Of a stretch of DNA of 64,000 nt, positions 46,950 through 55,714 are shown in pieces (positions within the stretch are counted from its first letter, which is position 1; each line of letters begins with the position of its first letter). Made by a program: the position numbers and the translations under genes. Under the pieces are notes generated by a model that was not told where the DNA came from, did not search any database, and was given only the letters and a program-made list of their open reading frames with translations. This stretch comes from Lachnospiraceae bacterium (GTDB lineage Bacteria; Bacillota; Clostridia; Lachnospirales; Lachnospiraceae), in assembly GCA_902363555.1 (NCBI GenBank), contig CABJAM010000001.1:682001-746000 (forward strand). Reading direction: 5' to 3'.

Positions 46950-46977
46950 TTGATTTTTTGTTGAAAATTGGTATACT
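46950..46977 (+). promoter_or_regulatory. Promoter of the guanylyltransferase-isomerase fusion gene
   Basis: TTGATT (46950-46955), 16 bp, TATACT (46972-46977), ~40 bp before ATG 47018. It diverges from the promoter of the DUF4214 gene. Confidence 0.55.
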
Positions 46978-47017
46978 AATCATGGGCATGTATATCAATT
47001 ATACAAGGAGAATGTAA

Positions 47018-49354
47018 ATGAAATGTATCATTTTAGCCGGAGGAAAAGGAAATAGTTTATGGCCGCTGTCCCGGGAGAACTATCCCAAGCAGTTTATGAA
47101 CATCAAAGAGAACCGTTCACTGCTCCAGGAGACCATCGCCAGGAATATTCCCTTTTGCGAGGAATTTTTAATATCTTCCAATCAAAATTATAATTTTATC
47201 ATTGAGAGTCAATTGAAAGCCTTCCAGGGTCTGCGCTACCGCTGCTTTCTGGAGGAAACTGCCAAAAAAACGGCTCCTGCCGTAGCCATCATCTGTATGT
47301 GCTGTAACCCGTCGGAGCTTGTTTTTGTACTGTCAGCAGATCAGATCATCGAGGGCGAGAACTATAAAGACACGATCATCCGTGCACAGGAGATGGCCAG
47401 AGAAGGCGCTTTGGTGACCTTTGGTATGACACCGGTGGAGCCGAACAGCGGCTACGGGTATATTTACCATGAGGGCGAAAAAGTTCTGGCATTTAAGGAA
47501 AAGCCGGATGTGGATACGGCGCGGGCTTATATAGAAAGCGGCAGATATCTGTGGAACAGCGGTAACTTTTTGTTCCGCGCCGGTGATTTTTTGCAGGAAT
47601 TAAAGCTATATGCGCCTGAGATTTATTTGGGCTGTGAAAGCGCCATACGGGAGCTGAAGCGGGAAGGCCATATGGTCCATCTGACGAAGCGGTCCATGAA
47701 GGATGTGCCGGCCATAAGCGTGGAGCATGCGGTTTTTGAAAAATCCCAGAATGTCCGCGTGATCGAATCTGGTTTTCAGTGGTTTGATGTGGGCGATCTG
47801 GAAAAGCTGTCGGTTTATGCCAAGTCCGGGGATTCCAGAAATGTTATTGAGGAAAGCTGTAAGGATGTTACCGTGATCAACCGGACCCAGGACAAGCTGA
47901 TCGTGGCCAATGCTCTTGAGGATACGTTGATTGTCAATACGGATGATGCTATTTATATATCACAAAAGGGCGCCTCAAATAATATTAAAGAAATCATGCG
48001 CAAAAACCATGATCAATACAGTAATTATTTTGAAAATCATACGACCTTTTATTATGAATGGGGAACCCAGCAGGTGCTCCAGGAGGACGAGTTCTTTAAG
48101 GTTAAGAAGGTTGTTGTGTTTCCGGGAAAATCCCATTACCTCCATAAGCATGAGCTGAGGAGTGAGCAGTGGACCGTCGTTAAAGGCCGTGCCAATATAA
48201 CCCTCGGGGATGAGATGCGGGAATACCGGGAAAAAGAGACGGTTTATGTGCCGCTGGGGGTGGAGCATGCGGTGGCCAATCCTACGGATGAAGAGGTTGT
48301 TATTATTGAGATCTCCATCGGCAAGGTGCTTACGGAGGCCGACACGGTGCAGTTGAACCGTAAAAAGACCGATTATATCCGCGATTCGCTTTTTGTCAAG
48401 CTGGAGCCTGCGTTTAAGGATTATCTTTGGGGCGGTGCGAAGCTGAAGGATATTTATGGCAAGAAGTGTGACTATGATATCGTGGCTGAGAGCTGGGAGT
48501 TATCCTCGCACAAGGACGGCCAGAGCCGTATTGCCGAAGGCAAGTATAAAGGGATGCTGTTTGGCGAGTATATAAAGCGCCTTGGAACCAATGGCCTGGG
48601 CTGGAAATGCCAGGCGTTTGAGCGTTTTCCTATTTTGATCAAGCTGATCGATGCTAAAAATCCTTTGTCGATCCAGGTTCATCCCAATGATGAGTATGCG
48701 CTCCGGGTTGAAAATGAATATGGTAAAAATGAAATGTGGTACGTTATGGACTGCGATGAAGGCGCCAGTATTTATTATGGTGTCAACCGGGATATCACGA
48801 AGGAAGAGCTTCTGGAGCGGGTTAAAAATAATACGGTTCTGGAAGTATTAAATAAGGTAGAGGTCCATAAGGGTGATACATTTTTCGTGGAGGCGGGTAC
48901 GATCCATGCAATCGGCGCAGGGATTCTGATTTGTGAGATTCAGCAGAACTCCAATTGCACCTACCGTTTGTACGACTATGACCGCAGAGATAAATATGGA
49001 AATCCAAGGGAGCTGCATTTAAGCAAGGCCCGGGATGTGTCCACGCTTGAAGCCATACAAAAGCGCCATGAGGACGGTTACCGGCACGAATTTATAACAG
49101 GCAATGGTTATGAAATTGAAGTTCTTGGAAGCTGCAAGTATTTTGAAAGCAGTAAATATAATGTGTCCACTGAAGTGGTCCTGGATATTGATGAAACTTC
49201 TTTTAACTCAATTCTTATTCTTGAAGGTGAAGGCAGGATACGGTGTCAGGACAAAGAGCTGGATTTTAAAGCTGCTGACAGCTTTTTTATACCGGCCGGC
49301 CGCAAGAAGGTGGCCGTCAGCGGTAAGTGCACGTTTATACGGACACATGTTTGA
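47018..49354 (+). CDS. Fusion of guanylyltransferase-like, cupin and class I mannose-6-phosphate isomerase domains
   Basis: 778 residues, three parts. Residues 1 to ~330 form a nucleotidyltransferase with FKEKPD (159-164) as sugar motif. Residues ~345-440 form a cupin with HYLHKHELRSEQWTVVKG, as in PMI/GMP type II enzymes. Residues ~455-778 form a separate type I isomerase with EPAFKDYLWGGAKL, IQVHPNDEYA (553-561), GKNEMWYVM and the zinc-site HAIGAG. The chain could convert fructose-6-phosphate to mannose-6-phosphate and form GDP-mannose, with the phosphomutase encoded next. The activator loop reads GGKGNSLWPLSR, lacking the arginine found in GTRLWP and in manC, so nucleotidyl transfer may be altered or inactive. 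ATG 47018 follows AAGGAGAA. Confidence 0.85.
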   Translation: MKCIILAGGKGNSLWPLSRENYPKQFMNIKENRSLLQETIARNIPFCEEFLISSNQNYNFIIESQLKAFQGLRYRCFLEETAKKTAPAVAIICMCCNPSELVFVLSADQIIEGENYKDTIIRAQEMAREGALVTFGMTPVEPNSGYGYIYHEGEKVLAFKEKPDVDTARAYIESGRYLWNSGNFLFRAGDFLQELKLYAPEIYLGCESAIRELKREGHMVHLTKRSMKDVPAISVEHAVFEKSQNVRVIESGFQWFDVGDLEKLSVYAKSGDSRNVIEESCKDVTVINRTQDKLIVANALEDTLIVNTDDAIYISQKGASNNIKEIMRKNHDQYSNYFENHTTFYYEWGTQQVLQEDEFFKVKKVVVFPGKSHYLHKHELRSEQWTVVKGRANITLGDEMREYREKETVYVPLGVEHAVANPTDEEVVIIEISIGKVLTEADTVQLNRKKTDYIRDSLFVKLEPAFKDYLWGGAKLKDIYGKKCDYDIVAESWELSSHKDGQSRIAEGKYKGMLFGEYIKRLGTNGLGWKCQAFERFPILIKLIDAKNPLSIQVHPNDEYALRVENEYGKNEMWYVMDCDEGASIYYGVNRDITKEELLERVKNNTVLEVLNKVEVHKGDTFFVEAGTIHAIGAGILICEIQQNSNCTYRLYDYDRRDKYGNPRELHLSKARDVSTLEAIQKRHEDGYRHEFITGNGYEIEVLGSCKYFESSKYNVSTEVVLDIDETSFNSILILEGEGRIRCQDKELDFKAADSFFIPAGRKKVAVSGKCTFIRTHV

Positions 49355-49418
49355 TAGATAAAGGCCGTTTTTTGCATATCTGAACGGTTATGATGATTAA
49401 AGCTTAGGAGGATGAACC

Positions 49419-51143
49419 ATGGATTATAAAGAGACATATAGATTTTGGTGTGCGAATGAATATTTTGATGAGAGCACGCGCACAGAGCTTAAAAATATTG
49501 CCGGCGATGAGAAAGAAATCGAGGACCGTTTTTACCGGGATCTGGAGTTTGGCACCGGTGGTTTAAGGGGAGTTATTGGAGCGGGAACCAACCGTATGAA
49601 TGTTTACACAGTGAGGAAGGCCACTCAGGGGCTGGCGAACTTTATTATTGCTGAAAATGGGCAGGATAAAGGGGTGGCCATTGCTTTTGATTCCAGAAAT
49701 ATGTCTCCGGAGTTCTCAAGAGAAGCTGCGCTCTGCCTTAATGCTAATGGGATTAAAACGTACCGTTTCGATTCGCTCAGGCCGACGCCGGAGTTATCCT
49801 TTGCCCTTCGGGAGCTTGGATGTATTGCCGGTATTGTGATCACTGCCAGTCATAATCCGCCAGAGTATAATGGCTACAAGGTTTATTGGGAGGACGGCGC
49901 TCAGATCACCGCGCCGAAAGATAAGCAGATTATTGCCGAGGTGAATAAGGTCACAGATTATGCCATGGTAAAGACAATGCCAGAGGCGGATGCGGTTGCG
50001 GCCGGTTTATATCATACGATCGGTGAGGAAATCGATGATAAGTATATCGAGGCTTTGAAAATGCAGATCATCCATCCGGAATATATTCAAAAGGCTGCCG
50101 AGGATATTAAGATCGTCTATACGCCGCTTCACGGTACTGGGAATCTTCCGGTTCGCCGTGTTTTAAAGGAGCTTGGATTTAAGCACGTCTTTGTTGTGCC
50201 GGAACAGGAGCTGCCGGATGGTAATTTTTCCACGGTCAGCTACCCAAACCCGGAAGATCCTAAAGCCTTTAAGCTGGCATTGGAGCTGGCTGAGAAGGTG
50301 GATGCGGACATTGTTCTGGCCACTGATCCGGATGCGGACCGCCTGGGTGTTTATGCCAAAGATACGAAAACGGGCGAATATGTCAGCTTTACCGGGAATA
50401 TGTCCGGTATGGTGATTGCCGAATATATTTTGAACAAGCGAAAAGAAAATGGTACATTGCCAGAAAACGGCGCTTTGGTAAAAACGATCGTGACGACCAA
50501 TATGGCGGACGCCCTGGCGAAAGCCTATAATGTAAAGCTGATCGAGGTGTTGACCGGTTTTAAATTTATTGGCGAACAGATCAAATTTTTTGAACAGCAG
50601 CATACGTATGCGTATGTGTTTGGCCTTGAGGAAAGCTATGGCTGCCTTGTGGGAACCCATGCCAGAGATAAGGATGCCGTTGTGGCAGTTATGGCTCTTT
50701 GTGAGGTGGCGGCCTGCTGTAAGCTCAATGGCATGACCCTGTGGGATAAAATGCTTGAAATATATGATAAATACGGCTACTATCGTGAAGGTCTGGAATC
50801 CATTACGTTAAAAGGTATTGACGGTGTTGAAAAGATTCAGAATATGATGAACAAGCTCAGAGAAAATCCGCCCGCCGCTTTTGGGGATTTCAAAGTGCTT
50901 GCTGTACGTGATTATAAATCTTCTAAACGTTTGGACATGGAGACGAAGGAGATTTCGGACTTAGAACTTCCGGTTTCCAATGTCCTTTATTATGAACTGG
51001 AAAATGATGCGTGGTGCTGCGCACGTCCGTCTGGTACGGAACCGAAAATTAAATTTTATATGGGAGTTAAGGGTAATTCCATCGATCATGCCGATACGAT
51101 GCTTAAAAAGCTGACAAACGCGCTGCTGGCGCTGGCAAAATAA
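49419..51143 (+). CDS. Phosphoglucomutase/phosphomannomutase
   Basis: 574 residues, the long alpha-phosphohexomutase subgroup of Firmicutes (PgcA/PgmB1 type). The phosphoserine is S144 in ITASHNPPEYNGYKVYW, the metal loop is DPDADRLG, the sugar-binding loop is GLEESYGCLVGTHARDKD, and the phosphate-binding loop ARPSGTEPKIKFYMG is near the end. It interconverts hexose 6- and 1-phosphates, linking the isomerase domain of the previous gene to GDP-mannose and feeding UDP-glucose for ugd. ATG 49419 follows GGAGGATGAACC. Confidence 0.92.
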   Translation: MDYKETYRFWCANEYFDESTRTELKNIAGDEKEIEDRFYRDLEFGTGGLRGVIGAGTNRMNVYTVRKATQGLANFIIAENGQDKGVAIAFDSRNMSPEFSREAALCLNANGIKTYRFDSLRPTPELSFALRELGCIAGIVITASHNPPEYNGYKVYWEDGAQITAPKDKQIIAEVNKVTDYAMVKTMPEADAVAAGLYHTIGEEIDDKYIEALKMQIIHPEYIQKAAEDIKIVYTPLHGTGNLPVRRVLKELGFKHVFVVPEQELPDGNFSTVSYPNPEDPKAFKLALELAEKVDADIVLATDPDADRLGVYAKDTKTGEYVSFTGNMSGMVIAEYILNKRKENGTLPENGALVKTIVTTNMADALAKAYNVKLIEVLTGFKFIGEQIKFFEQQHTYAYVFGLEESYGCLVGTHARDKDAVVAVMALCEVAACCKLNGMTLWDKMLEIYDKYGYYREGLESITLKGIDGVEKIQNMMNKLRENPPAAFGDFKVLAVRDYKSSKRLDMETKEISDLELPVSNVLYYELENDAWCCARPSGTEPKIKFYMGVKGNSIDHADTMLKKLTNALLALAK

Positions 51144-51196
51144 TACTGAAATTCTTAATATTTCAGAAAAAAATGATAAACTTTTGCGAATACTAT

Positions 51197-51225
51197 TTGA
51201 AATCAACGAATAAGCGTAGTATAAT
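51197..51225 (+). promoter_or_regulatory. Strong promoter of the LCP gene
   Basis: TTGAAA (51197-51202), 17 bp, TATAAT (51220-51225), 40 bp before ATG 51265. Only one mismatch in the -35. Confidence 0.7.
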
Positions 51226-51264
51226 GAGCAAAGCTTACTATACAATAAATTAAAGAGGTGTGCT

Positions 51265-53103
51265 ATGAAACGAGATAATCAGCGTCCTCAGAACAATCGC
51301 CCGAATAGTGCGGCCGGCTCCCGGCGCCGCGGCGGTTACGAGGATGATTATGCTCCGCATTACAGCGGGCAGAAAGCTCAGAAAGATACTTCGTCTGCCG
51401 GCCGCCGTCCACAACAGAATGCACACTCTGGTCAGCAGCGTTCAGGGATGAACGGTGGCTATGATCAGCGGAATTACTCACAATCATATGACGGCGGACC
51501 ATCGGATCGTGGCGGATATGCGCCAAATGGCAGAAATGTTCAGAACAGCAGAAATGCTCAAAACAGCAGAGGTGCCGGAAATAATTCATATAACGATTAC
51601 CCATACGGAAGTAATCCACCTGGAAGGAATCCGAACAGCAAAAAAAATTCCGGACAAAAGAAAAATAAACATATGGTAGGCCGTGTGCTTGCCGGAATAC
51701 AGGGTGTTTTATCGATTATTGTCCTGGCATTGCTATTTATCATTGACGTTGTGCCGATGAAGTTTTTGGCTGTCGGGGCAGCGATACTGGTGATATTGTG
51801 GGTATTTTCCTTCTTTTCACAGTTTACCAGGGGAACGCATATTATCGGTAAAGTGGAATCTGTGATTCTATGTGTGATTCTTGCCTTTGGAACGTATTAT
51901 TTATTTATTACGAACAGTTTTCTCGGAAACATTTCCGGCAGTACGATTAAGATTGATAATATCGTCATTGCGGTTATGAAGGATGATCCGGCTCAGTCAC
52001 TGGCGGATGCGGCGGACTATACTTTTGGTATTCAAAATGCAACAGATAAGGATAATATCGATAAGACCATTGCCAAGGTAAATAAAAACCTGGGTAAGGA
52101 TATCACTACAAAGGAATATGAAGGCCTTCAGCAGTTGATCGATGCTCTGTATAATGGTGAGGTCGGCGCGATTATTTATAATGAAGCGTTTAAGGAAAAT
52201 ATTTTGGAACAGCACGAAACCTTTGATACAGACATCCGGGTTCTGGATAATGTGAAGATTGAGACAAAGGTTGAAGTGGCCAAGTCGGACAAGGACGTTA
52301 CCGGCGATGCCTTTTCTGTATACATCACAGGTATTGATACATATGGTGAAATTTCCACCAGTGGTCGAAGTGATGTAAATATTATTGCCACGGTAAATCC
52401 GGATACGAAGCAGATCCTTCTGACGACGACTCCCAGGGATTATTATGTGGCATTCCCAGGCGTGACCAACGGAGAGCTGGATAAGCTGACCCATGCAGGT
52501 ATTTACGGTGTTGACTGCTCCATGAATACGCTGGGTGAGCTGTATGGCATCAAGATCGATTATTATGCCAAGGTGAACTTTACATCATTGATTAAAATGG
52601 TTGACCAGTTGGGCGGTGTTGATGTCTACTCCGAATATGAGTTTACGAGTATTGACGGCAAACACTTTACACAGGGATATAATTACCTGAACGGTGAGGA
52701 TGCGTTGTCCTTCTCCAGAGAGCGTAAAAACCTGGAAGGCGGAGATAACCAGCGTGGTAAGAATCAGCAGGCGGTTATGACCGCTATGATCAAAAAGGCG
52801 ATGTCTCCGGCAATCCTGGCAAACTATGCCGGACTGCTTGGCGGTCTTGAAGGTAATTTCGAGACGAGCATGAGTATGAACGACATTACCGAGCTTATAA
52901 AAATGCAGCTCAATGACGGCGGCGACTGGAACATTGTTTCCCAGAGCGTTGTAGGTTCCAATGGAAATGATGTCTGCTACTCCATGAAGTCTTATGGCCC
53001 GGTATATGTTATGATCCCGGATGAGGCTTCCGTAGCTGCGGCAGCGGCACAGATCCAGCAGGTTTATAACGGCGACATTCTTGAAAACAGCACACCGCAA
53101 TAA
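51265..53103 (+). CDS. LytR-CpsA-Psr (LCP) family glycopolymer transferase
   Basis: 612 residues. Residues 1-135 form a cytoplasmic low-complexity region rich in Asn, Gln, Arg, Gly and Ser. Three membrane helices follow (139-160, 165-187, 197-217). An accessory domain (~230-345) resembles that of CpsA-type LCP proteins. The LCP domain (~350-510) shows TSGRSDVNIIATVNPDTK, the arginine R391 in TTTPRDYY, and RERKNLEGGDNQRGKNQQ. LCP enzymes move undecaprenyl-pyrophosphate-linked glycans to peptidoglycan. The location at the edge of the glycan locus makes it the likely attachment enzyme. Own promoter, own terminator, AGAGGTG before the start. Confidence 0.92.
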   Translation: MKRDNQRPQNNRPNSAAGSRRRGGYEDDYAPHYSGQKAQKDTSSAGRRPQQNAHSGQQRSGMNGGYDQRNYSQSYDGGPSDRGGYAPNGRNVQNSRNAQNSRGAGNNSYNDYPYGSNPPGRNPNSKKNSGQKKNKHMVGRVLAGIQGVLSIIVLALLFIIDVVPMKFLAVGAAILVILWVFSFFSQFTRGTHIIGKVESVILCVILAFGTYYLFITNSFLGNISGSTIKIDNIVIAVMKDDPAQSLADAADYTFGIQNATDKDNIDKTIAKVNKNLGKDITTKEYEGLQQLIDALYNGEVGAIIYNEAFKENILEQHETFDTDIRVLDNVKIETKVEVAKSDKDVTGDAFSVYITGIDTYGEISTSGRSDVNIIATVNPDTKQILLTTTPRDYYVAFPGVTNGELDKLTHAGIYGVDCSMNTLGELYGIKIDYYAKVNFTSLIKMVDQLGGVDVYSEYEFTSIDGKHFTQGYNYLNGEDALSFSRERKNLEGGDNQRGKNQQAVMTAMIKKAMSPAILANYAGLLGGLEGNFETSMSMNDITELIKMQLNDGGDWNIVSQSVVGSNGNDVCYSMKSYGPVYVMIPDEASVAAAAAQIQQVYNGDILENSTPQ

Positions 53104-53155
53104 TAAAGCATCTTTCGGTTTAAAGACAGGCCGATGATCGTGTTAAAATTTTAAA

Positions 53156-53189
53156 ACTCCGCAGATCCAGTGTGTCTGCGGAGTTTTTT
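53156..53189 (+). terminator. Rho-independent terminator of the LCP gene
   Basis: 10-bp stem ACTCCGCAGA (53156-53165) with TCTGCGGAGT (53175-53184), then a T6 run. The dispersed stem-loop element starts immediately after. Confidence 0.92.
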
Positions 53190-53262
53190 GCGCGAAGCAA
53201 CGAACCATAAAGATATGCTTGCAAATCATTATGGCGATTGCCGCGAGCCGGCGTAGCTGTTT
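53190..53262 (+). repeat. Dispersed two-hairpin element, copy 2 (shorter)
   Basis: Shares AGCAACGA and GGCGATTGCCGCGA with copies 1 and 3. Hairpin 1 is CCATAAAGAT (53205-53214) with ATCATTATGG (53225-53234), one mismatch, and inner TGC-TT-GCA; its sequence is different from the other copies but pairing is kept. Hairpin 2 is incomplete. The remaining 53263-53471 contains a promoter and the leader of the next gene. Confidence 0.7.
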
Positions 53263-53310
53263 GTCTCCTCTAATAATCCTATAAAAAGTATGATATTAAT
53301 GATTTTATAC

Positions 53311-53339
53311 TTTAATAATTTTCATATATTTGGTAGAAT
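53311..53339 (+). promoter_or_regulatory. Promoter of the gene at 53472
   Basis: TTTAAT (53311-53316), 17 bp, TAGAAT (53334-53339) with TG at 53331-53332 (extended -10). The leader to the start codon is about 125 bases. Confidence 0.5.
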
Positions 53340-53471
53340 AGACGATGTGAGGATAAGAGATTCATGCATCGCGGATATCATTGAAGCCATTCTAATTTGT
53401 CATCGATCTTTGGAAGGGATGACGGCCCATCCGGGCGGCTTCGTTCATATCCTGTTGCAGAAGGAGGAAAA

Positions 53472-54467
53472 ATGTACAAAAAAGTAAAAAAGTACGCACA
53501 GCAAAATGGATTAAATATCCAGGAAAAGGAAGGCATTGCTTTTGGCCAGATTAACGGCTGTTTCGTTTTGATCCAGCAAGATCCCGCAGTTCCAGCAAAG
53601 CATACGGTGATGCTTTGGGCCAAGTCCGGCGGAATTGAGCCGGTACCCTCGGTCGTCAATTTTCTGAACGAATGTACTTCCAAATTTAAGTATTTGCAGA
53701 CGGCATCTTATAGCGGCTCCAAGATTATTGCGGAATTTCAGGGGCTTGGCTTTAAGTGGGGAAAGAATTATGTGCCCTGTCTGGATTCTTTTCTTAAGGA
53801 AATCACGTCCTATTGCCGGAATAATCAGCTAGTAATAAGCTGCGAGGGCTGCCAGAGCGAGCAGGATGTCAGCCTGTATCAGGTGGACGGCGTAGCTCAT
53901 ATGTTTTGCTCTGCATGTTATGCTCAGGTGGCTGAGGATTTGCAGCGGGTGAAACAGGAGAAGAAGGCCGGCGGCCATGGCAATGTGATTGGCGGTATTG
54001 TAGGCGCGCTGTTAGGTGCACTTATAGGCGCGGTTTTATGGGTACTCATTTACCAGCTAGGTTATCTTTCTGCCATTGCCGGCGCGGTTATGGTCATTTG
54101 CGCGTTAAAGGGCTATGAGATGCTGGGCGGCCGTTTGACAAAGGTTGGAATTGTTATATGCTGTCTCGTCTCTGTGGCTATGGTATTACTGGCGGAGCAG
54201 GTCAGCCTGGGTTATGTAATTTATACGGAATTAAAAGATTATTATGAGATAACATTTTTTGACGCCTTCCGCTCGGTTCCGGATTTTATGGCGGCAGAGT
54301 CCGAAATTATGTCTGCTGTTGTGCGTGATCTGATCATCGGATATGTCCTTATGGCGATCGGCGCCTGGGGAACGATTCGCCAGGCACTTAAAAAGGGCAG
54401 CGGGAATATCCCTGCACGTATGGTGACAACAATTGATGGTACAGATATACATAACAATGGTTACTAA
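53472..54467 (+). CDS. Membrane protein with zinc-ribbon-like motif, unknown function
   Basis: 331 residues. The N-terminal ~125 residues are soluble (MYKKVKKYAQQNGLNIQEKEGIAFG...). Residues ~130-155 contain CEGCQSEQDV and MFCSACYAQV, a C-x2-C...C-x2-C pattern that could bind zinc. A Gly-rich turn leads to four hydrophobic helices, the first three close together and the last near the C-terminus. I do not recognise the family beyond this. ATG 53472 is set by AGGAGG at 53462-53467; an upstream in-frame extension lacks a ribosome binding site. It is monocistronic between its own promoter and terminator. Confidence 0.7.
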   Translation: MYKKVKKYAQQNGLNIQEKEGIAFGQINGCFVLIQQDPAVPAKHTVMLWAKSGGIEPVPSVVNFLNECTSKFKYLQTASYSGSKIIAEFQGLGFKWGKNYVPCLDSFLKEITSYCRNNQLVISCEGCQSEQDVSLYQVDGVAHMFCSACYAQVAEDLQRVKQEKKAGGHGNVIGGIVGALLGALIGAVLWVLIYQLGYLSAIAGAVMVICALKGYEMLGGRLTKVGIVICCLVSVAMVLLAEQVSLGYVIYTELKDYYEITFFDAFRSVPDFMAAESEIMSAVVRDLIIGYVLMAIGAWGTIRQALKKGSGNIPARMVTTIDGTDIHNNGY

Positions 54468-54493
54468 AAAAAGCTTTAATGAAAATAAAAGTT

Positions 54494-54532
54494 CAGCCCT
54501 TACTTTGGTTTAAAGTGGGGCTGGATTTTTTG
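54494..54532 (+). terminator. Rho-independent terminator
   Basis: CAGCCC-TT-ACTTT (54494-54506) pairs with AAAGT-GGGGCTG, and a T6 run follows. It ends the transcript of the gene at 53472. Most of 54533-54852 has no gene; it holds the direct repeats at 54671 and a possible promoter. Confidence 0.8.
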
Positions 54533-54668
54533 ATTTACCTGATACTATATATGCGTTACGGTGGAATGCCGTATCTGTCCGTTATGGACAAGACGGAAGA
54601 AAAGGTGTAAATATATCTTGAAGGGATAACTGTACTCGTTTTGCCTGTGAAATCATGTCATAAAGTAC

Positions 54669-54709
54669 TTTACAATATGAAAGTAATTGATGTACAATAT
54701 AAAAGTAAT
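54669..54709 (+). promoter_or_regulatory. Direct repeats 22 bp apart and possible promoter
   Basis: TACAATATGAAAGTAAT (54671-54687) and TACAATATAAAAGTAAT (54693-54709) match at 16 of 17 positions with starts 22 bp apart, two helical turns. TTTACA (54669-54674) and TACAAT (54693-54698) with an 18-bp spacer could form a promoter across them. It lies 144 bp before the next gene. Confidence 0.4.
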
Positions 54710-54852
54710 CCGGGGATGATCAGAGGAAAGTTTTTTGCCTGGATGAGGACATGCATATGATGGCCGTCCATATATGGTCATTGTATGGCATTTATAGTTT
54801 CACAGAATTTTTCGAGTCAGCTTATACTTAAATTCTGTAAAGGAGGGCAGGC

Positions 54853-55713
54853 ATGGCGCGAAGGTGGAAAAAAACGTTAGCTGATGAGGATTCTGATAAA
54901 TTTATTAAGAAGGATGAAAACGAGCAGAATGAATTTGAGGCATCAAAAATTGATTATGCTCAGCTAATTAAGGCTCTTCAACAATATGATAATGAAATGC
55001 TTGAAAAGTTCTTCGACCAACCCGAAGATGAACCGCCAATATCACTATCTGACCGAGGCCGCGAAAACCTGCGGAATTCACTTTCCCAACTGATCGGTGA
55101 AAACCGGGCCGACCTGCTAATACAAAAAGAGCAAAACCAATATCAAGCCGACATGAAAACCTGGAAACGAAGTAAAAGAGCACGCATAGTTAAACGTACC
55201 GTGCGATGGGGCGCAGTGGCGGCGTCGATCTGGATTGCGATTTTTATTGGGAATATATTCAGTAATGATTCGATGGCTTTTAGGTTGCCTAATGTAGGGA
55301 TTATTTCAGAAAATAAAGGTGAGTATTCAAAATTTAAACCTATTGAAGATGCAACTTCTTATGAGAGCTCAATGTGTGAAGATTCTGCGCGATATGTGTT
55401 GACCTCAACAATTGAAGGATTCATCCTTATGGATAAAATAGTAACATCCGATATGAATTATTATGTTTACAGAAATGAGGATGATCAAGGTTACCAATTT
55501 TCTCAATTTCTTTTAGCAGATAATGTCGGTATAAATACAGAAGAAAAGAATTACACGCGTATAGACAGCCCATTTGGAGACGCCTATTATTATGAATTTG
55601 GCTCATCAGTAGGATTGGTTTGGAATTATAATGGCTATTTGTTTAGAATCGAGGGAAATATATCGATGGATCAGTTGTTGTATTTACAGGAGAGCGTACG
55701 AAAAGAGGAATAA
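54853..55713 (+). CDS. Single-pass membrane protein with DUF4367-like C-terminus
   Basis: 286 residues. Residues 1-115 are charged and cytoplasmic, one membrane helix lies at ~119-136 (WGAVAASIWIAIFIGNIF), and the rest is outside. The outer end, GLVWNYNGYLFRIEGNISMDQLLYL, resembles the DUF4367 fold found in anti-sigma-like membrane proteins. No sigma factor gene is adjacent, so that role is only a guess. ATG 54853 follows AAAGGAGGG. The start is GC-balanced while the second half becomes AT-rich, as is the following gene. Confidence 0.6.
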   Translation: MARRWKKTLADEDSDKFIKKDENEQNEFEASKIDYAQLIKALQQYDNEMLEKFFDQPEDEPPISLSDRGRENLRNSLSQLIGENRADLLIQKEQNQYQADMKTWKRSKRARIVKRTVRWGAVAASIWIAIFIGNIFSNDSMAFRLPNVGIISENKGEYSKFKPIEDATSYESSMCEDSARYVLTSTIEGFILMDKIVTSDMNYYVYRNEDDQGYQFSQFLLADNVGINTEEKNYTRIDSPFGDAYYYEFGSSVGLVWNYNGYLFRIEGNISMDQLLYLQESVRKEE

Positions 55714-55714
55714 T

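Noticed and set aside
51263..51619. Minus-strand frame opposite the start of the LCP gene
   Set aside because: Opposite a low-complexity Asn/Gln/Arg region; His/Cys-rich product typical of antisense of such sequence.
53397..53471. Upstream start for the membrane protein at 53472
   Set aside because: A TTG without ribosome binding site; AGGAGG directly before ATG 53472 is decisive.
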